Origin: Cohnella laeviribosi DSM 21336
GTDB lineage: Bacteria; Bacillota; Bacilli; Paenibacillales; Paenibacillaceae
NCBI RefSeq assembly: GCF_000378425.1
Contig: NZ_KB899846.1
Span: 1 to 32,844 of the forward strand
Reading direction: 5' to 3'
Length of the DNA: 32,844 bases
Of the stretch, positions 1 through 8,128 are shown piece by piece (within the stretch, counting starts at the first letter, position 1; the number at the start of each line of letters is the position of its first letter). The notes beneath the pieces are model-generated. The model was not told where the DNA came from. It did not search any database and was given only the letters and a program-made list of their open reading frames with translations. Both the position numbers and the translations under genes were made by a program.

Positions 1-290
1 GACTGGAGTCGAACCAAATGATTGGCAGCATGAGTCGCAAGGGCAACTGTTACGACAATGCCTGCATCGAATCTTTCCACAGCGTTCTCAAGAAAGAGCT
101 CATTTACCAAACGAAATTTAACACTCGTAAACAGGCGTATGATGCGATTTACGAGTACATTGAATTGGAGTATAACCGCATCCGTATCCATTCGTCGATC
201 GGTTATCTGACTCCGTATTTGTACGAAAAAAGGTACTATGAGCAACTCCAGGCAGGATAAAAGTTGTGTCCACTTTCTTGACAGTGATCC
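1..290 (+). mobile_element. IS3-family insertion sequence, right-hand end only
   Basis: The window opens inside an IS3-family element. It contains the 3' part of orfB and, after the stop codon, a terminal stretch (about 266-290, TGTCCACTTTCTTGACAGTG followed by ATCCA) that looks like the right inverted repeat of IS150-group elements. The exact outer end and any target duplication cannot be fixed because the left end lies outside the window. The transposase differs in sequence from the one at the right edge, so these are two different elements. Confidence 0.7.
3..260 (+). CDS. IS3-family transposase OrfB, C-terminal fragment
   Basis: This is the C-terminal end of an rve/DDE integrase-type transposase, the catalytic subunit that in IS3 elements is made as an OrfAB frameshift fusion. 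The reading frame is open from the window edge. It carries the typical C-terminal block [17 protein letters not shown], in which the glutamate is the third acidic catalytic residue, then an ELIY segment, an [18 protein letters not shown] segment and the usual end of the family. The first two acidic residues lie upstream of the window. The fragment is cut by the window edge, so it may be intact in the genome. Confidence 0.85.
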   Translation: MESNQMIGSMSRKGNCYDNACIESFHSVLKKELIYQTKFNTRKQAYDAIYEYIELEYNRIRIHSSIGYLTPYLYEKRYYEQLQAG

Positions 291-985
291 AATTTGGCAA
301 GAAAAACGAATGGTTGCGGACAGGAGATCCGTTAATCCCCCGGAAAACCGTAAAAAGGCGCAAGTTTTGCGTGAATAGCGGAACCTGTGTCCGGAGTTTC
401 TCGATTCCAGCGGTTTTTGGGCCGTATAACGGAACGGTGGTCCGATGTTCCCGGACAAACGGGTTTACGAACGGGTTTGCGGAGGGGGTTGCGGAAGGCC
501 GGACCCCAATCGCAAAACGGCCCCTGCCGATACCCGCTCACCTGGGAGCGTCAAGGGATCGGCAAGAGCCGTATCCCTCCGGAGCCGCGATCCGCCGTTG
601 GCCAGATGCCGCAAGATGCAAACCAGCGGACAGCCGGCAAGCCCGGACGCGCATCGGACGGAACGCGTTCCCATCCTTTCGGGGACGGTGCCCGGTAAAT
701 ATCCGCACCCAGGAAAGCCGGCTTGCCGACCCTGTCCCTATAGCCTCGTCCGATATCCGCGAAAAAGCAAGGAATTCTCGGATATCTCCATTTTTGACGG
801 TGCAGATTCCAGATTTAAGGGGCTGAACCGATGTAGCGTACTGGGCGGACTACATGGCGGCTGAGCAGCACGGACGGGGGCGATGAAAGGCAACGGACCT
901 GAGCGAAAGGGATACCGAAGCTAAGTGTAGTCAAAGAGGAACGCCCTGAACGGAGGGGATACCGAAGCAAAAGGGCGATTTTCGG
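291..985. other. Stretch of about 700 bases without a supportable gene
   Basis: Several frames stay open here because the DNA is GC-rich. None has a ribosome binding site, recognisable domain or natural protein composition, so I call no gene. Visible structure is limited to an 8-bp inverted repeat GATATCCG / CGGATATC (752-759 and 779-786) followed by TCCATTTTT, which could be a weak terminator, and an imperfect 26-base direct repeat at 899-924 and 946-971. The region lies between an IS end and the 3' end of a minus-strand gene, so it may be decayed sequence left by transposition. Confidence 0.5.
899..971. repeat. Two-copy imperfect direct repeat
   Basis: Copies at 899-924 and 946-971 share 22 of 26 positions, including the perfect core GGGATACCGAAGC, and begin 47 bases apart. 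They lie just past the 3' end of the minus-strand DUF441 gene. Nothing in them suggests a protein. A dispersed intergenic repeat family of this genome is the simplest explanation, but only two copies are visible here. Confidence 0.5.
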
Positions 986-989
986 CAGT

Positions 990-1448
990 CTACTTCTCCG
1001 CGAAGAACTGGAAGATCTTCAGGAACAAGGCCGTAATCCCGGCGGCCATGAGCGGTCCCACGGGGATGCCGCGCAAAAAGATAATGCCGAAAATCGAGCC
1101 GATCACAAGCCCGACAATGAGCTGCGGATCGATTTTGAGCAAATCCAGCCCCTTGCCGTTCATATAGGTCGCGAGGGCTCCGCCCAGCAGCGCAACCCAG
1201 CCTGTCCAGCTCGTGAACGCGTTAAGCACGTCTTTCAGCTGCACGCGCCCGGTCGCAAACGGAACGAGCACCGCCATCGTGAGGAACAGCAGTCCCAATT
1301 CCAAACCGCGCCGCTCGATGGCCGGCAGATAGCGTTCCAGATGAATAAGCTTGACAATCAGCAGAACGCATGCCGCTGTCGTGATGATCGGCGAGCGGCC
1401 GATCAACCCGATGATGATTAACCCTACCAGCACGATATCCCCGTTCAA
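990..1448 (-). CDS. DUF441 / UPF0756 membrane protein (YtwI-like)
   Basis: A small integral membrane protein of the DUF441 (UPF0756) family, function unknown. About 152 residues from the chosen start match the family's usual length of about 150. It has about four hydrophobic segments: an N-terminal one followed by [13 protein letters not shown], one around [17 protein letters not shown], one around [13 protein letters not shown], and a C-terminal one with [18 protein letters not shown] chose the TTG start at 1448 because translation then begins [10 protein letters not shown], as in homologues, with a GGGAG about 11 bases upstream. An in-frame ATG at 1496 adds 16 residues but has no ribosome binding site. 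The gene runs opposite to the spoIIIA operon and alongside comA. Confidence 0.8.
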   Translation of the reverse strand: MNGDIVLVGLIIIGLIGRSPIITTAACVLLIVKLIHLERYLPAIERRGLELGLLFLTMAVLVPFATGRVQLKDVLNAFTSWTGWVALLGGALATYMNGKGLDLLKIDPQLIVGLVIGSIFGIIFLRGIPVGPLMAAGITALFLKIFQFFAEK

Positions 1449-1567
1449 TGACCGCCACGCTCCCACATCATTCCATATTAAAAAGGGTCCCTGCATTAGT
1501 TTACTGAACGGGCGCTTGAGCTAGAACAAGCCTCGCAAACCTGAAGAAAACCCCGCAACAGGAACCG

Positions 1568-1599
1568 GCCCCGGAGCCGCCATTGTGCGGCCTCGGGGC
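1568..1599. terminator. Strong GC hairpin between comA and the DUF441 gene
   Basis: GCCCCG (1568-1573) pairs with CGGGGC (1594-1599), and the helix continues inward to about 13 pairs with one mismatch and a short loop. The only T-rich tail (TTTGCGTT) is on the plus-strand side, so it is a poor match to a minus-strand terminator. Its place between two minus-strand genes suggests termination or mRNA 3'-end protection after comA. Confidence 0.4.
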
Positions 1600-1644
1600 T
1601 TTGCGTTCTTCTCGAGGGGGGCAGGTTCGTTCGCGGTTTACACG

Positions 1645-2463
1645 CTAAATGACATAATCCGCAATCGTCCGGTGCAGGCAGAACGTATCGGACCGGAGTC
1701 CCCGCCTCATCGTCTCGAGCGCGAACGCATCCTGCGGATGAATATTGCCCAGGTTGGCGCCGGGCCCGACGATGCGAAGCAGCGCAGCCTGCTGGTCCTT
1801 TTGGGGAGCCTCCCACAATATCTTGGTTGGATCCGGCAACCGTTTCAGCAGCAGCCGAAGTTCTTCCTCGCGGCATTCGCCGCGATCGTCGAACAGTCCC
1901 ACGCCGTTTCCGGATTCCCTCGCCTCAACCGTGACAAGCTCCGCCCCCAACCGCAGATCGCGTTCCGCCGTCCGGCAAAGATCGTCGATGTCGAGGCGGG
2001 AACCGCGCGTTTTTTTTCCGTATTCCGTAAACACCCTAAGCCCCAGCGAACGCGCCTCGCGGATCAATTCGTCCCGCTGGGCCCGGGTTAGCGGAATCGT
2101 CCCGTCCGAAAGCTCGACGCCGTCAAAACCGAGACCTATCACCGAACCGAAAAAGTCGGATACCACATCATGCCGGAAAGCCGCCTCCAGCAACGTTCCG
2201 CCGGGGAACGCGGCAATGCCGGCTTTTTTGGCTTGCGCGATTTTTTCCCTGAGCAGGGGAGCCGGATAAAGCGAGGAAGTGCCGAAGCCGAACTTGATCA
2301 AGTCGACGTAATCGGCGGAAGTGGCCAGCAGATCGTAAAAAGCGTTCGGGCCGAGCCCCTTGTCGATGACCATCGTCAAGCCGGAAACGCGGGGCTTTGC
2401 TCCGCGGCTGTCGCTTGGATCCGTTAGGATCGGATGCCATGGCGAGCCGATTATCGATTTCAT
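1645..2463 (-). CDS. comA: Phosphosulfolactate synthase (ComA / YitD family)
   Basis: Catalyses addition of sulfite to phosphoenolpyruvate to give (2R)-phosphosulfolactate, a TIM-barrel reaction first known from coenzyme M synthesis. In spore formers the family is linked to sulfolactate, which is abundant in Bacillus spores. Of the 272 residues, an N-terminal KPRVSGLTMVIDKGLGPNA block, a YVDLIKFGFGTS block, FPGGTL, GFDGVELSDGTIPL, and later EARESGNG, ILWEAPQKDQQ and GANLGNI are all typical. The ATG at 2463 has AAGGAG eight bases upstream; the open frame extends further but without start signals. It is transcribed away from yqhV and spoIIIA. No ComB-type phosphatase or sulfolactate dehydrogenase gene is present in the window. 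Confidence 0.9.
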   Translation of the reverse strand: MKSIIGSPWHPILTDPSDSRGAKPRVSGLTMVIDKGLGPNAFYDLLATSADYVDLIKFGFGTSSLYPAPLLREKIAQAKKAGIAAFPGGTLLEAAFRHDVVSDFFGSVIGLGFDGVELSDGTIPLTRAQRDELIREARSLGLRVFTEYGKKTRGSRLDIDDLCRTAERDLRLGAELVTVEARESGNGVGLFDDRGECREEELRLLLKRLPDPTKILWEAPQKDQQAALLRIVGPGANLGNIHPQDAFALETMRRGLRSDTFCLHRTIADYVI

Positions 2464-2497
2464 TTGCCATTCTCCTTTTGAAAGGTTGTGATCGGTG

Positions 2498-2534
2498 TGC
2501 AATGGCAATATATGACGCTGCGATTGGGCAGGTG
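2498..2534 (-). promoter_or_regulatory. Possible sigma-K-like promoter of comA
   Basis: On the minus strand the sequence reads CACC (2531-2534), sixteen bases, then CATATATTG (2506-2514). This is close to the late mother-cell sigma-K pattern AC-N17-CATAnnnTA, with one mismatch at the last base. It would start transcription about 36 bases before the ATG. The match is short, so this is a suggestion. It fits the idea that sulfolactate is made late in sporulation. Confidence 0.3.
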
Positions 2535-2579
2535 CCTCCTTGCAGCTTCGTCCGGCAGCGATTTTTGCCGCGGAATCGG

Positions 2580-2608
2580 TCCTGTTTGTCCGGCAGGGCG
2601 CATACACT
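2580..2608 (+). promoter_or_regulatory. Putative sigma-E promoter of yqhV
   Basis: CATACACT (2601-2608) is an exact match to the sigma-E -10 consensus CATACAnT. Thirteen bases upstream, TCCTGTTT (2580-2587) loosely resembles the -35 element. The predicted start is about 2614, some 33 bases before the yqhV ATG. Sigma-E control is known for spoIIIA in Bacillus; for this site it is inferred from the -10. Confidence 0.5.
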
Positions 2609-2646
2609 GCAACATGGACAACTCTTTGCCGGAAGGAGGCTTTCGG

Positions 2647-2910
2647 ATGGACAAATCCGTCTTCGGCATGGCTTTGCTGCGGCTGCTTTCGGGAAGCATC
2701 GAACTTACGGCCGCCCTTGTGATGCTGAAATTTAACGATATCCAGAAGGCGCTTGCCGTAAACTCGATGCTTGCGTTTGTCGGGCCGTTCGTGCTGGTCG
2801 CCACGACGACCATCGGTCTTGTCGGAATCGCGGATAAGCTGTCCCCGGCCCGGTTCGTTTGGGTGGCGGCGGGCGTGGCTTGTCTTTTGATCGGCGTTTT
2901 AAAAAAGTGA
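2647..2910 (+). CDS. yqhV: YqhV-like small membrane protein (DUF2619)
   Basis: An 87-residue membrane protein with three hydrophobic stretches: an N-terminal SVFGMALLRLLSGSIELTAA region, a central SMLAFVGPFVLVATTT region and the C-terminal WVAAGVACLLIGVLKK. Residues and position match YqhV of Bacillus subtilis, which also sits directly before spoIIIAA; its function is not established. The ATG at 2647 is preceded by a consensus AAGGAGG seven bases away. The frame is open further upstream but lacks start signals. A sigma-E-like promoter lies just ahead, so it may belong to the mother-cell programme with spoIIIA. Confidence 0.88.
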   Translation: MDKSVFGMALLRLLSGSIELTAALVMLKFNDIQKALAVNSMLAFVGPFVLVATTTIGLVGIADKLSPARFVWVAAGVACLLIGVLKK

Positions 2911-2942
2911 TGCGCGGAACCGCGGTGAATTGGGGACAAGAT

Positions 2943-2971
2943 GACATAATCGCTTCGTACAAGCATAGATA
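2943..2971 (+). promoter_or_regulatory. Putative sigma-E promoter of the spoIIIA operon
   Basis: GACATAAT (2943-2950) and CATAGATA (2964-2971) resemble sigma-E -35 and -10 elements with a 13-base spacer, the same spacing as the site before yqhV. The -10 has two mismatches to CATACAnT. Transcription would begin near 2977, after the in-frame ATG at 2971, which supports the spoIIIAA start at 3016. Confidence 0.45.
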
Positions 2972-3015
2972 TGAATCAGAAATGGACAACGTCTCGAAAA
3001 AAAGGGGGATTCCCG

Positions 3016-4164
3016 ATGCCGCCCAATTGGCTGGAGTTGATGCCGTCCGCCGTTCGCGCTATTTTGGCAAGCTTGCCGGAATCGGTAGCCGGGACATTGG
3101 AGGAAATCCGGATTCGGGAAAATCGTCCGCTTGAGATCGGTTATGGAGGGCGCTACGGATTCGTCGGTCCCGGCGGCGAAGTCACCGGCGACCACCGCTC
3201 GGCCTACAAGCCGGATCGGGAGCAATGCAGGGCGCTGCTGGAAAGGGTGACGAATCATTCGCTATACGCGGTGGAGGAAGAACTGCGGAGAGGTTACGTG
3301 ACGGTCGCCGGCGGGCACCGGATCGGCCTGGCCGGCAGAACCGCGGTGGAAGCCGGAGCCGTTCGCCATATAAGGGATGTTGCGGGATTTAACATCCGCA
3401 TCGCGCGCGCCAGGGTCGGATGCGCGGCCGCCGTTCTGCCCCGGCTGCTGGATCCGGCTGCGCGCACGATCAAGCATACGCTGATCGTCTCCCCTCCGCA
3501 GCACGGGAAAACGACGCTGCTGCGCGACATGGCGCGGGCCATCAGTTCCGGGGAGTGGCAGCATCCGCAGGCGGCGGGCTGGGGCGGCCGCAAAGTCGGC
3601 ATTGTGGACGAGCGGTCGGAAATCGCCGCTTGCGAAAGGGGAGTTCCGACGTTCGACCTCGGGCCCCGGACCGATGTGCTCGACGCCTGCCCGAAAGCCG
3701 AAGGGATCATGATGCTGATCCGGTCGATGTCTCCGGAAGTCGTCGTCGTCGACGAGATCGGCCGGAGCGAGGACGCCTATGCGTTAAGAGAAGCGCTGCA
3801 TGCGGGCGTTCGGGTGCTCGCGACGGCCCATGCGTCCGACCTTCGCGACGTCTTCATGCGTCCGGTCCTTTCGGAGCTGGCGAGGGAGGGCGTATTCGGC
3901 GCTTACGTGCTGCTCGCCCGCAGCGGCGACAAGGTCGCGCATCGCGTCTATTCGGGACGCGAAGCCGAAGAGGAGCTGCGCCGGAGCGGATCGCGCTCCG
4001 GCGCGTCGCCGCGGGACGCGCCGCCGGAGGCGGAACGGGCGGATGCCGGGCACGCCGGCGCGTCCGGAGGATGGATTAGGGCCGCCGGGCCGGCACGGCC
4101 GCGTCCGTCGATCCGATCCCCGGCGGGAGCGGAAGCGGCGGGGCGGGAGGGAGGCTATGCTTAA
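3016..4164 (+). CDS. spoIIIAA: Stage III sporulation protein AA, secretion-type ATPase
   Basis: Cytoplasmic ATPase of the SpoIIIA-SpoIIQ channel that links mother cell and forespore and sustains late forespore gene expression; related to type II/IV secretion ATPases. The Walker A motif PPQHGKTTLL lies around residues 159-168, Walker B EVVVVDEIG around 240-248, and ATAHASDL follows. The start at 3016 has AAGGGGG seven bases upstream; an ATG at 2971 is excluded by the promoter position. At 382 residues it is longer than the roughly 307 of Bacillus. The excess is a C-terminal Ala/Gly/Arg/Pro-rich tail after about residue 320 that looks disordered. The stop overlaps spoIIIAB by 8 bases. Confidence 0.95.
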   Translation: MPPNWLELMPSAVRAILASLPESVAGTLEEIRIRENRPLEIGYGGRYGFVGPGGEVTGDHRSAYKPDREQCRALLERVTNHSLYAVEEELRRGYVTVAGGHRIGLAGRTAVEAGAVRHIRDVAGFNIRIARARVGCAAAVLPRLLDPAARTIKHTLIVSPPQHGKTTLLRDMARAISSGEWQHPQAAGWGGRKVGIVDERSEIAACERGVPTFDLGPRTDVLDACPKAEGIMMLIRSMSPEVVVVDEIGRSEDAYALREALHAGVRVLATAHASDLRDVFMRPVLSELAREGVFGAYVLLARSGDKVAHRVYSGREAEEELRRSGSRSGASPRDAPPEAERADAGHAGASGGWIRAAGPARPRPSIRSPAGAEAAGREGGYA

Positions 4165-4675
4165 GCTGGTCGGAGCGGCGCTTGTGCTTTTCGCCGGCAC
4201 GATGCTTGGCTTTCTTCAGGCGGCCCGGTTCGCGGAACGCCCCCGCCAAATCCGTCATCTGCTTCACGCGCTTCAGCGGATGGAGACCGAGATCGGCTAC
4301 GGGCAAACGCCGCTGCCGGACGCGCTTGAACGCATCTCGGCCCTCATGCCTCCGCCTCTGGCCGGATTGTTCGCGGGTACGGCGGCCCGGCTGCGCAGCG
4401 GTTCGGGACTTACGGTGCGGGAATGCTGGGAAAGCTCGCTGCAGGAAGGGTGGCCGGCGACCGCGATGCGCGCCGGGGAAAAGGATGCGCTGATGCGGCT
4501 GGGCGCGTCCCTGGGCGGAAGCGGCAGGGAAGACCAGTTGAAGCATATGCGGCTTGCCGCGCTGCAGCTGCAAGCGGAAGAAGCGGCCGCAAGGGAAGAT
4601 CAGGAGCGCTACGAAAAGCTGTGCCGCAATCTGGGAGTGCTGGGGGCGGCTCTGGTCGTCATCCTGATGGTGTAG
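4157..4675 (+). CDS. spoIIIAB: Stage III sporulation protein AB
   Basis: Component of the mother-cell membrane part of the SpoIIIA complex; the family resembles GspF-type secretion platform proteins. Its 172 residues match the family length. A hydrophobic N-terminal segment (about residues 3-20) and a C-terminal one (LGVLGAALVVILMV) flank a soluble helical domain with the family-typical RMETEIGYGQTPLPDAL and LGASLGGSGREDQ segments. The ATG overlaps the 3' end of spoIIIAA, with GGAGGGAGG just upstream inside that gene, indicating translational coupling. Confidence 0.95.
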   Translation: MLKLVGAALVLFAGTMLGFLQAARFAERPRQIRHLLHALQRMETEIGYGQTPLPDALERISALMPPPLAGLFAGTAARLRSGSGLTVRECWESSLQEGWPATAMRAGEKDALMRLGASLGGSGREDQLKHMRLAALQLQAEEAAAREDQERYEKLCRNLGVLGAALVVILMV

Positions 4676-4691
4676 CAGGGAGGCCGTATTC

Positions 4692-4895
4692 ATGAACATC
4701 GACGTCAGCACCATATTTCAGATTGCCGGCATCGGCATTATCGTCGCCATGATCCACACCGTGCTGAAGCAGATGGGAAAGGAAGACATGGCGCATTGGG
4801 TAACGGTTATCGGATTTGTCGTCGTGCTGTTTATGGTGGTCAGGTTGTTGAACGACTTGTTCCAGGAGATCAAGACGATATTCCTGTTTCAGTGA
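4692..4895 (+). CDS. spoIIIAC: Stage III sporulation protein AC
   Basis: A 67-residue membrane protein of the SpoIIIA complex with two transmembrane segments (IFQIAGIGIIVAMIHTVL and WVTVIGFVVVLFMVV) joined by the conserved KQMGKEDMAHW loop. Length and sequence are typical. GGGAGG precedes the ATG. It is the third gene of the operon, 16 bases after spoIIIAB. Confidence 0.95.
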   Translation: MNIDVSTIFQIAGIGIIVAMIHTVLKQMGKEDMAHWVTVIGFVVVLFMVVRLLNDLFQEIKTIFLFQ

Positions 4896-4916
4896 CCAAG
4901 AGGCGGGAGCAAGCGG

Positions 4917-5315
4917 GTGAGGACGGTGGACATCCTTCAAATCGTAGGCATCGGGCTGCTGGTGACCGTTCTCATCCTGGTCATCCGGGAGCAAAAGCCG
5001 ATGTTTGCCTTCTTGCTCGCGGCATTCGTCGGCGTGGCGATCTTTCTCGTCATGATCGGAAAAATCGAGGGCGTCGTCACGGTGCTCGAAGACCTTGCGG
5101 AACGGTCGGGCATTTCGTCGGTGTACCTCAAGACGATGCTCAAAATCATCGGCATCGCCTACATTGCGGAATTCGGCGCGCAGATCGTGCGCGATGCCGG
5201 GCTTGAGAGCGTCGCCTCCAAAATCGAGTTCGCGGGCAAGATTCTGATTCTGGTGATGGCGGTGCCGATTATCAGCGTGCTGATCGAGACGGTTTTGAAT
5301 CTGCTGCCGGCTTGA
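4917..5315 (+). CDS. spoIIIAD: Stage III sporulation protein AD
   Basis: A 132-residue polytopic membrane protein of the SpoIIIA complex, with hydrophobic segments at about residues 5-22, 29-47, 80-95 and 108-130 and the conserved block SSVYLKTMLKIIGIAYIAEF. The start is GTG at 4917 with GGGAG seven bases upstream; a second in-frame GTG at 4926 is less well placed. Like SpoIIIAC it belongs to the inner ring or base of the channel; the precise role is known only from other spore formers. Confidence 0.94.
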   Translation: MRTVDILQIVGIGLLVTVLILVIREQKPMFAFLLAAFVGVAIFLVMIGKIEGVVTVLEDLAERSGISSVYLKTMLKIIGIAYIAEFGAQIVRDAGLESVASKIEFAGKILILVMAVPIISVLIETVLNLLPA

Positions 5316-5340
5316 GGCGAAGCGGGGACGGGAGGGAACG

Positions 5341-6663
5341 ATGCGATACGGGGCGCTTCACGACAAAAAATCCGCCTGGGCGCCGCTGCTGCTGCTGTTC
5401 ATGGCATTCGCGCTGTCCTTGCTCCCCGATTCCGCGCCCGCTTATGCCGCTCCCGATGACGGGCCTTCCGCCGCCGAGGGCGGACCGGCCGATGCGGCCA
5501 ACGCTCGCGCCGACGCGCAGGCGGAAACCGGCCGGACGCCGGCGGACGGCAGACCGGATGCCGGAGGGCTGGCCGGGGAACTGGCGGAACAGCAGGCCGG
5601 AGACATCGACCTGGGGCAGATCGAGTTATTTTGGAACAAGCTCAAAGGGGAATACGGAGGGTACTTTCCGGACGGACAGGTCCCGGAGCTTAAGCAGCTG
5701 ATGTTTCCCGAAGGAAAAGGATGGAGCGTCGGACAGGCGCTTGGCGGTCTGGTCCGGTATTTCCTGCACGAGCTGCTGTACAGCGGCAAGCTGGTGGTGA
5801 CGATCGTCCTGCTGTCGGTTTTCGCCATGATCCTCGAGACGATGCAGAACGCCTTCGAACGCAATACCGTCAGCCGGGTCGCGTACTCGATCGCATACAT
5901 GGTACTGCTCATCATCGCCGTCAACAGCTTCCGCAACGCCACGTCCTACGCCGAAGAAGCGATCGGCAACATGGTTCAGTTCATGCTTGCGATGATTCCG
6001 CTGCTGCTTACGCTTCTGGCCAGCACGGGCGGGGTGACGACGGTGGCGGTCATGCACCCGCTCATCGTCTTCATGATCCATTCGATCGGCACGCTTATTC
6101 ACTTGGTCGTGTTCCCGCTGCTGTTCTTTTCGGCCGTGCTGCATTTGGCCAGCGCCGTATCGGACCGGTACAAGGTGACGCAGCTCGCCAATTTGCTGCG
6201 CAGCATCAGCGTCGGGATGCTCGGCGTCCTGCTGACGCTGTTCCTGGGCGTGCTTTCGGTCCAGGGAGCGACCGGGGCGGTGGCGGACGGCATCGTGCTC
6301 AAAACGACCAAGTTCGTAACGAGCAATTTCGTGCCGGTCGTCGGCCGGGTGTTCTCGGATGCGGCGGACACGGTGCTGTCGGCAAGCCTGCTTGTCAAAA
6401 ACGCGGTCGGGCTTGCGGGCGTCATCATCCTCCTCTTCCTGTGCGCGTTTCCCGCGGTCAAAATTTTGACGCTTGCGCTCATCTACAATTTGTCTGCGGC
6501 GGTCATGCAGCCGCTCGGCGACACGCCGATCGTCGGCTGCCTGCAAACGATCGGGAAAACGCTCATCTACGTATTTGCGACGCTCGCTTCGGTCGGCTTG
6601 ATGTTCTTCCTGGCCGTTACGATCATTCTGACGGCCGGCAACGCTTCGGTTATGCTTCGCTGA
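5341..6663 (+). CDS. spoIIIAE: Stage III sporulation protein AE
   Basis: The large polytopic membrane subunit of the SpoIIIA complex. An N-terminal signal peptide (hydrophobic LLLLFMAFALSLL, then a probable cleavage after AYA near residue 37) is followed by an Ala/Asp/Pro-rich linker to about residue 85. A conserved soluble stretch with IELFWNKLKGEYGGYFPD comes next, and then about seven to eight membrane helices. At 440 residues it is longer than the roughly 400 of Bacillus because of the linker. The ATG at 5341 follows GGGAGGG. Confidence 0.94.
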   Translation: MRYGALHDKKSAWAPLLLLFMAFALSLLPDSAPAYAAPDDGPSAAEGGPADAANARADAQAETGRTPADGRPDAGGLAGELAEQQAGDIDLGQIELFWNKLKGEYGGYFPDGQVPELKQLMFPEGKGWSVGQALGGLVRYFLHELLYSGKLVVTIVLLSVFAMILETMQNAFERNTVSRVAYSIAYMVLLIIAVNSFRNATSYAEEAIGNMVQFMLAMIPLLLTLLASTGGVTTVAVMHPLIVFMIHSIGTLIHLVVFPLLFFSAVLHLASAVSDRYKVTQLANLLRSISVGMLGVLLTLFLGVLSVQGATGAVADGIVLKTTKFVTSNFVPVVGRVFSDAADTVLSASLLVKNAVGLAGVIILLFLCAFPAVKILTLALIYNLSAAVMQPLGDTPIVGCLQTIGKTLIYVFATLASVGLMFFLAVTIILTAGNASVMLR

Positions 6664-6684
6664 CCGCGGGCAAGGAGGTGGAAC

Positions 6685-7401
6685 ATGATCGACGCGCTGG
6701 CCAGGTGGCTTCAGCAAATTATCGCCGTGGTGCTGTTGGCTTCGCTAGCCGACCTGCTTTTGCCGAACCGGGTGATGCAGCGGTACGTCCGGCTCGTGGC
6801 GGGACTGTTCATCCTGTTGACGCTGATTACGCCGCTTCTGCAATGGACGAGAGGGGATTTCGACACCAAGCTGGCTGCCGGAATCGAATCGGCGCTGCGT
6901 TCGCCGCAATCGGACGAGGACGAATTGAACCGCATCCGGGAAGACGGCGAGCGTCTGCAGGCGGTATGGACGGGACGGGCGGAGAACCTTGCGGCCGAGC
7001 GGCTTGCCGCGGAAATCCGAAACGAAGTGGAGCAGGCCGAGGGGGTGAACGTTCGCCGGGTGGAGGTAAACGTCGGGAAGTCTGCGCAAGGAGAGCGGCA
7101 GGTTGAAAGCGTGACGGTCGTGCTGTCCGCCGCGTCCGAGCAGGCTTCCGCCGGCGGCAGACGCAGCCGCGCGATCGCGGACGTCGAGCCGGTTGCGCCC
7201 GTCAACGTCGACATCGGGGTTCCGGCGCCGTCCGGCAGTTCCGAAAGCGGCGGGATCGGCGCCGAAGCCGGCGAACAACCGGCGGCGGACCGGCAGACGC
7301 AGCTGAGGATCGCCGCGCTGGTGGCCAGCCGGTTCGGCCTTACAGCGGATCATGTATCGGTCGTTCGGGAAACGGATCCGAAAGACGGCAATTCGGGATA
7401 A
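6685..7401 (+). CDS. spoIIIAF: Stage III sporulation protein AF
   Basis: Component of the SpoIIIA channel with two N-terminal membrane segments (residues about 10-30, containing AVVLLASLADLLLP, and 38-55, LVAGLFILLTLITPLLQW). These are followed by a large domain that in the family adopts a ring-building-motif fold. The 238 residues include an extra low-complexity Gly/Ser/Ala insertion around residues 170-205 before the conserved C-terminal segment. AAGGAGG is placed ideally before the ATG. Confidence 0.93.
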   Translation: MIDALARWLQQIIAVVLLASLADLLLPNRVMQRYVRLVAGLFILLTLITPLLQWTRGDFDTKLAAGIESALRSPQSDEDELNRIREDGERLQAVWTGRAENLAAERLAAEIRNEVEQAEGVNVRRVEVNVGKSAQGERQVESVTVVLSAASEQASAGGRRSRAIADVEPVAPVNVDIGVPAPSGSSESGGIGAEAGEQPAADRQTQLRIAALVASRFGLTADHVSVVRETDPKDGNSG

Positions 7402-7412
7402 GGGGGTGTTCC

Positions 7413-8060
7413 ATGGCAAAATGGCTGCAGCAGCTGGAATCGTTCATTGGAGGAGGGCCGGGAGGGCCGCGCCGCATCAAGGCGTTCCGGTGGCTTGTGC
7501 TGATTGGGCTGATCGGAGCCGCCCTGATTCTTATCGCTTCCTTTCTTAACATCAAGCCCGTCGACCCGGCGCGCGACCAGGACTACAGGCCGCTTGGCGA
7601 CAGCGATATGCAGGAGCAGCAGGCGCTGCCGGCCGGCGGCGCGCGCAGCGACGATCCGTTCGCCGAGATCGAATCGACGCTGGAGAACCGGCTGAAGGAG
7701 CTGCTCGAGAACATGGTCGGCGTCGGAACCGTGGACGTCATGGTGACGGTCGACTCGACGGAGGAAACGGTCGTGCAGCAGAACGAGCGGGAAACCTCGG
7801 CGATTACGGACGAAACCGACCGCAACGGAGCGAAGCGGCATATTACCGATATATCGCGGGACGGCCAGGTCGTCCTCTATGAAGTATCCGGCAATCAAAC
7901 GCCGATCGTCGTCAAAAAGATCAAACCCAAGATAAGAGGGGTGCTCATTGTGGCCAAAGGCGGGGAGAACGCCACGGTTCACAAGCTGATCGCCGAAGCG
8001 GTATCCAAGGGGCTTGACGTGCCGATTCACCGGATTTCCGTCGTCCCCCGCAAGCAATAG
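7413..8060 (+). CDS. spoIIIAG: Stage III sporulation protein AG
   Basis: Forms a large ring in the intermembrane space in Bacillus, part of the SpoIIIA-SpoIIQ channel. One transmembrane helix (about residues 28-48) is followed by a ring-building-motif domain with LKELLENMVGVGTVDVMVTVDSTEE and a C-terminal part ending HRISVVPRKQ. A Gly-rich N-terminal stretch (IGGGPGGP) precedes the helix. AAGGGGG lies before the ATG; the gap from spoIIIAF is 11 bases. Confidence 0.94.
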   Translation: MAKWLQQLESFIGGGPGGPRRIKAFRWLVLIGLIGAALILIASFLNIKPVDPARDQDYRPLGDSDMQEQQALPAGGARSDDPFAEIESTLENRLKELLENMVGVGTVDVMVTVDSTEETVVQQNERETSAITDETDRNGAKRHITDISRDGQVVLYEVSGNQTPIVVKKIKPKIRGVLIVAKGGENATVHKLIAEAVSKGLDVPIHRISVVPRKQ

Positions 8061-8128
8061 CCAAGGCGCGGCAAGCGCATGCGGGCCAACGCCCGGCTTC
8101 ACCAAATTACGAGGAGGAACTGAAGAGC

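Noticed and set aside
266..826. A 186-codon open frame after the left IS end, with several others overlapping it
   Set aside because: No ribosome binding site, no domain, unnatural Arg/Pro/Ser-rich composition and competing open frames on both strands. GC-rich DNA explains the lack of stops.
2971..3015. Upstream ATG for spoIIIAA at 2971
   Set aside because: It overlaps the putative sigma-E -10 and has no ribosome binding site, while 3016 has an excellent one.
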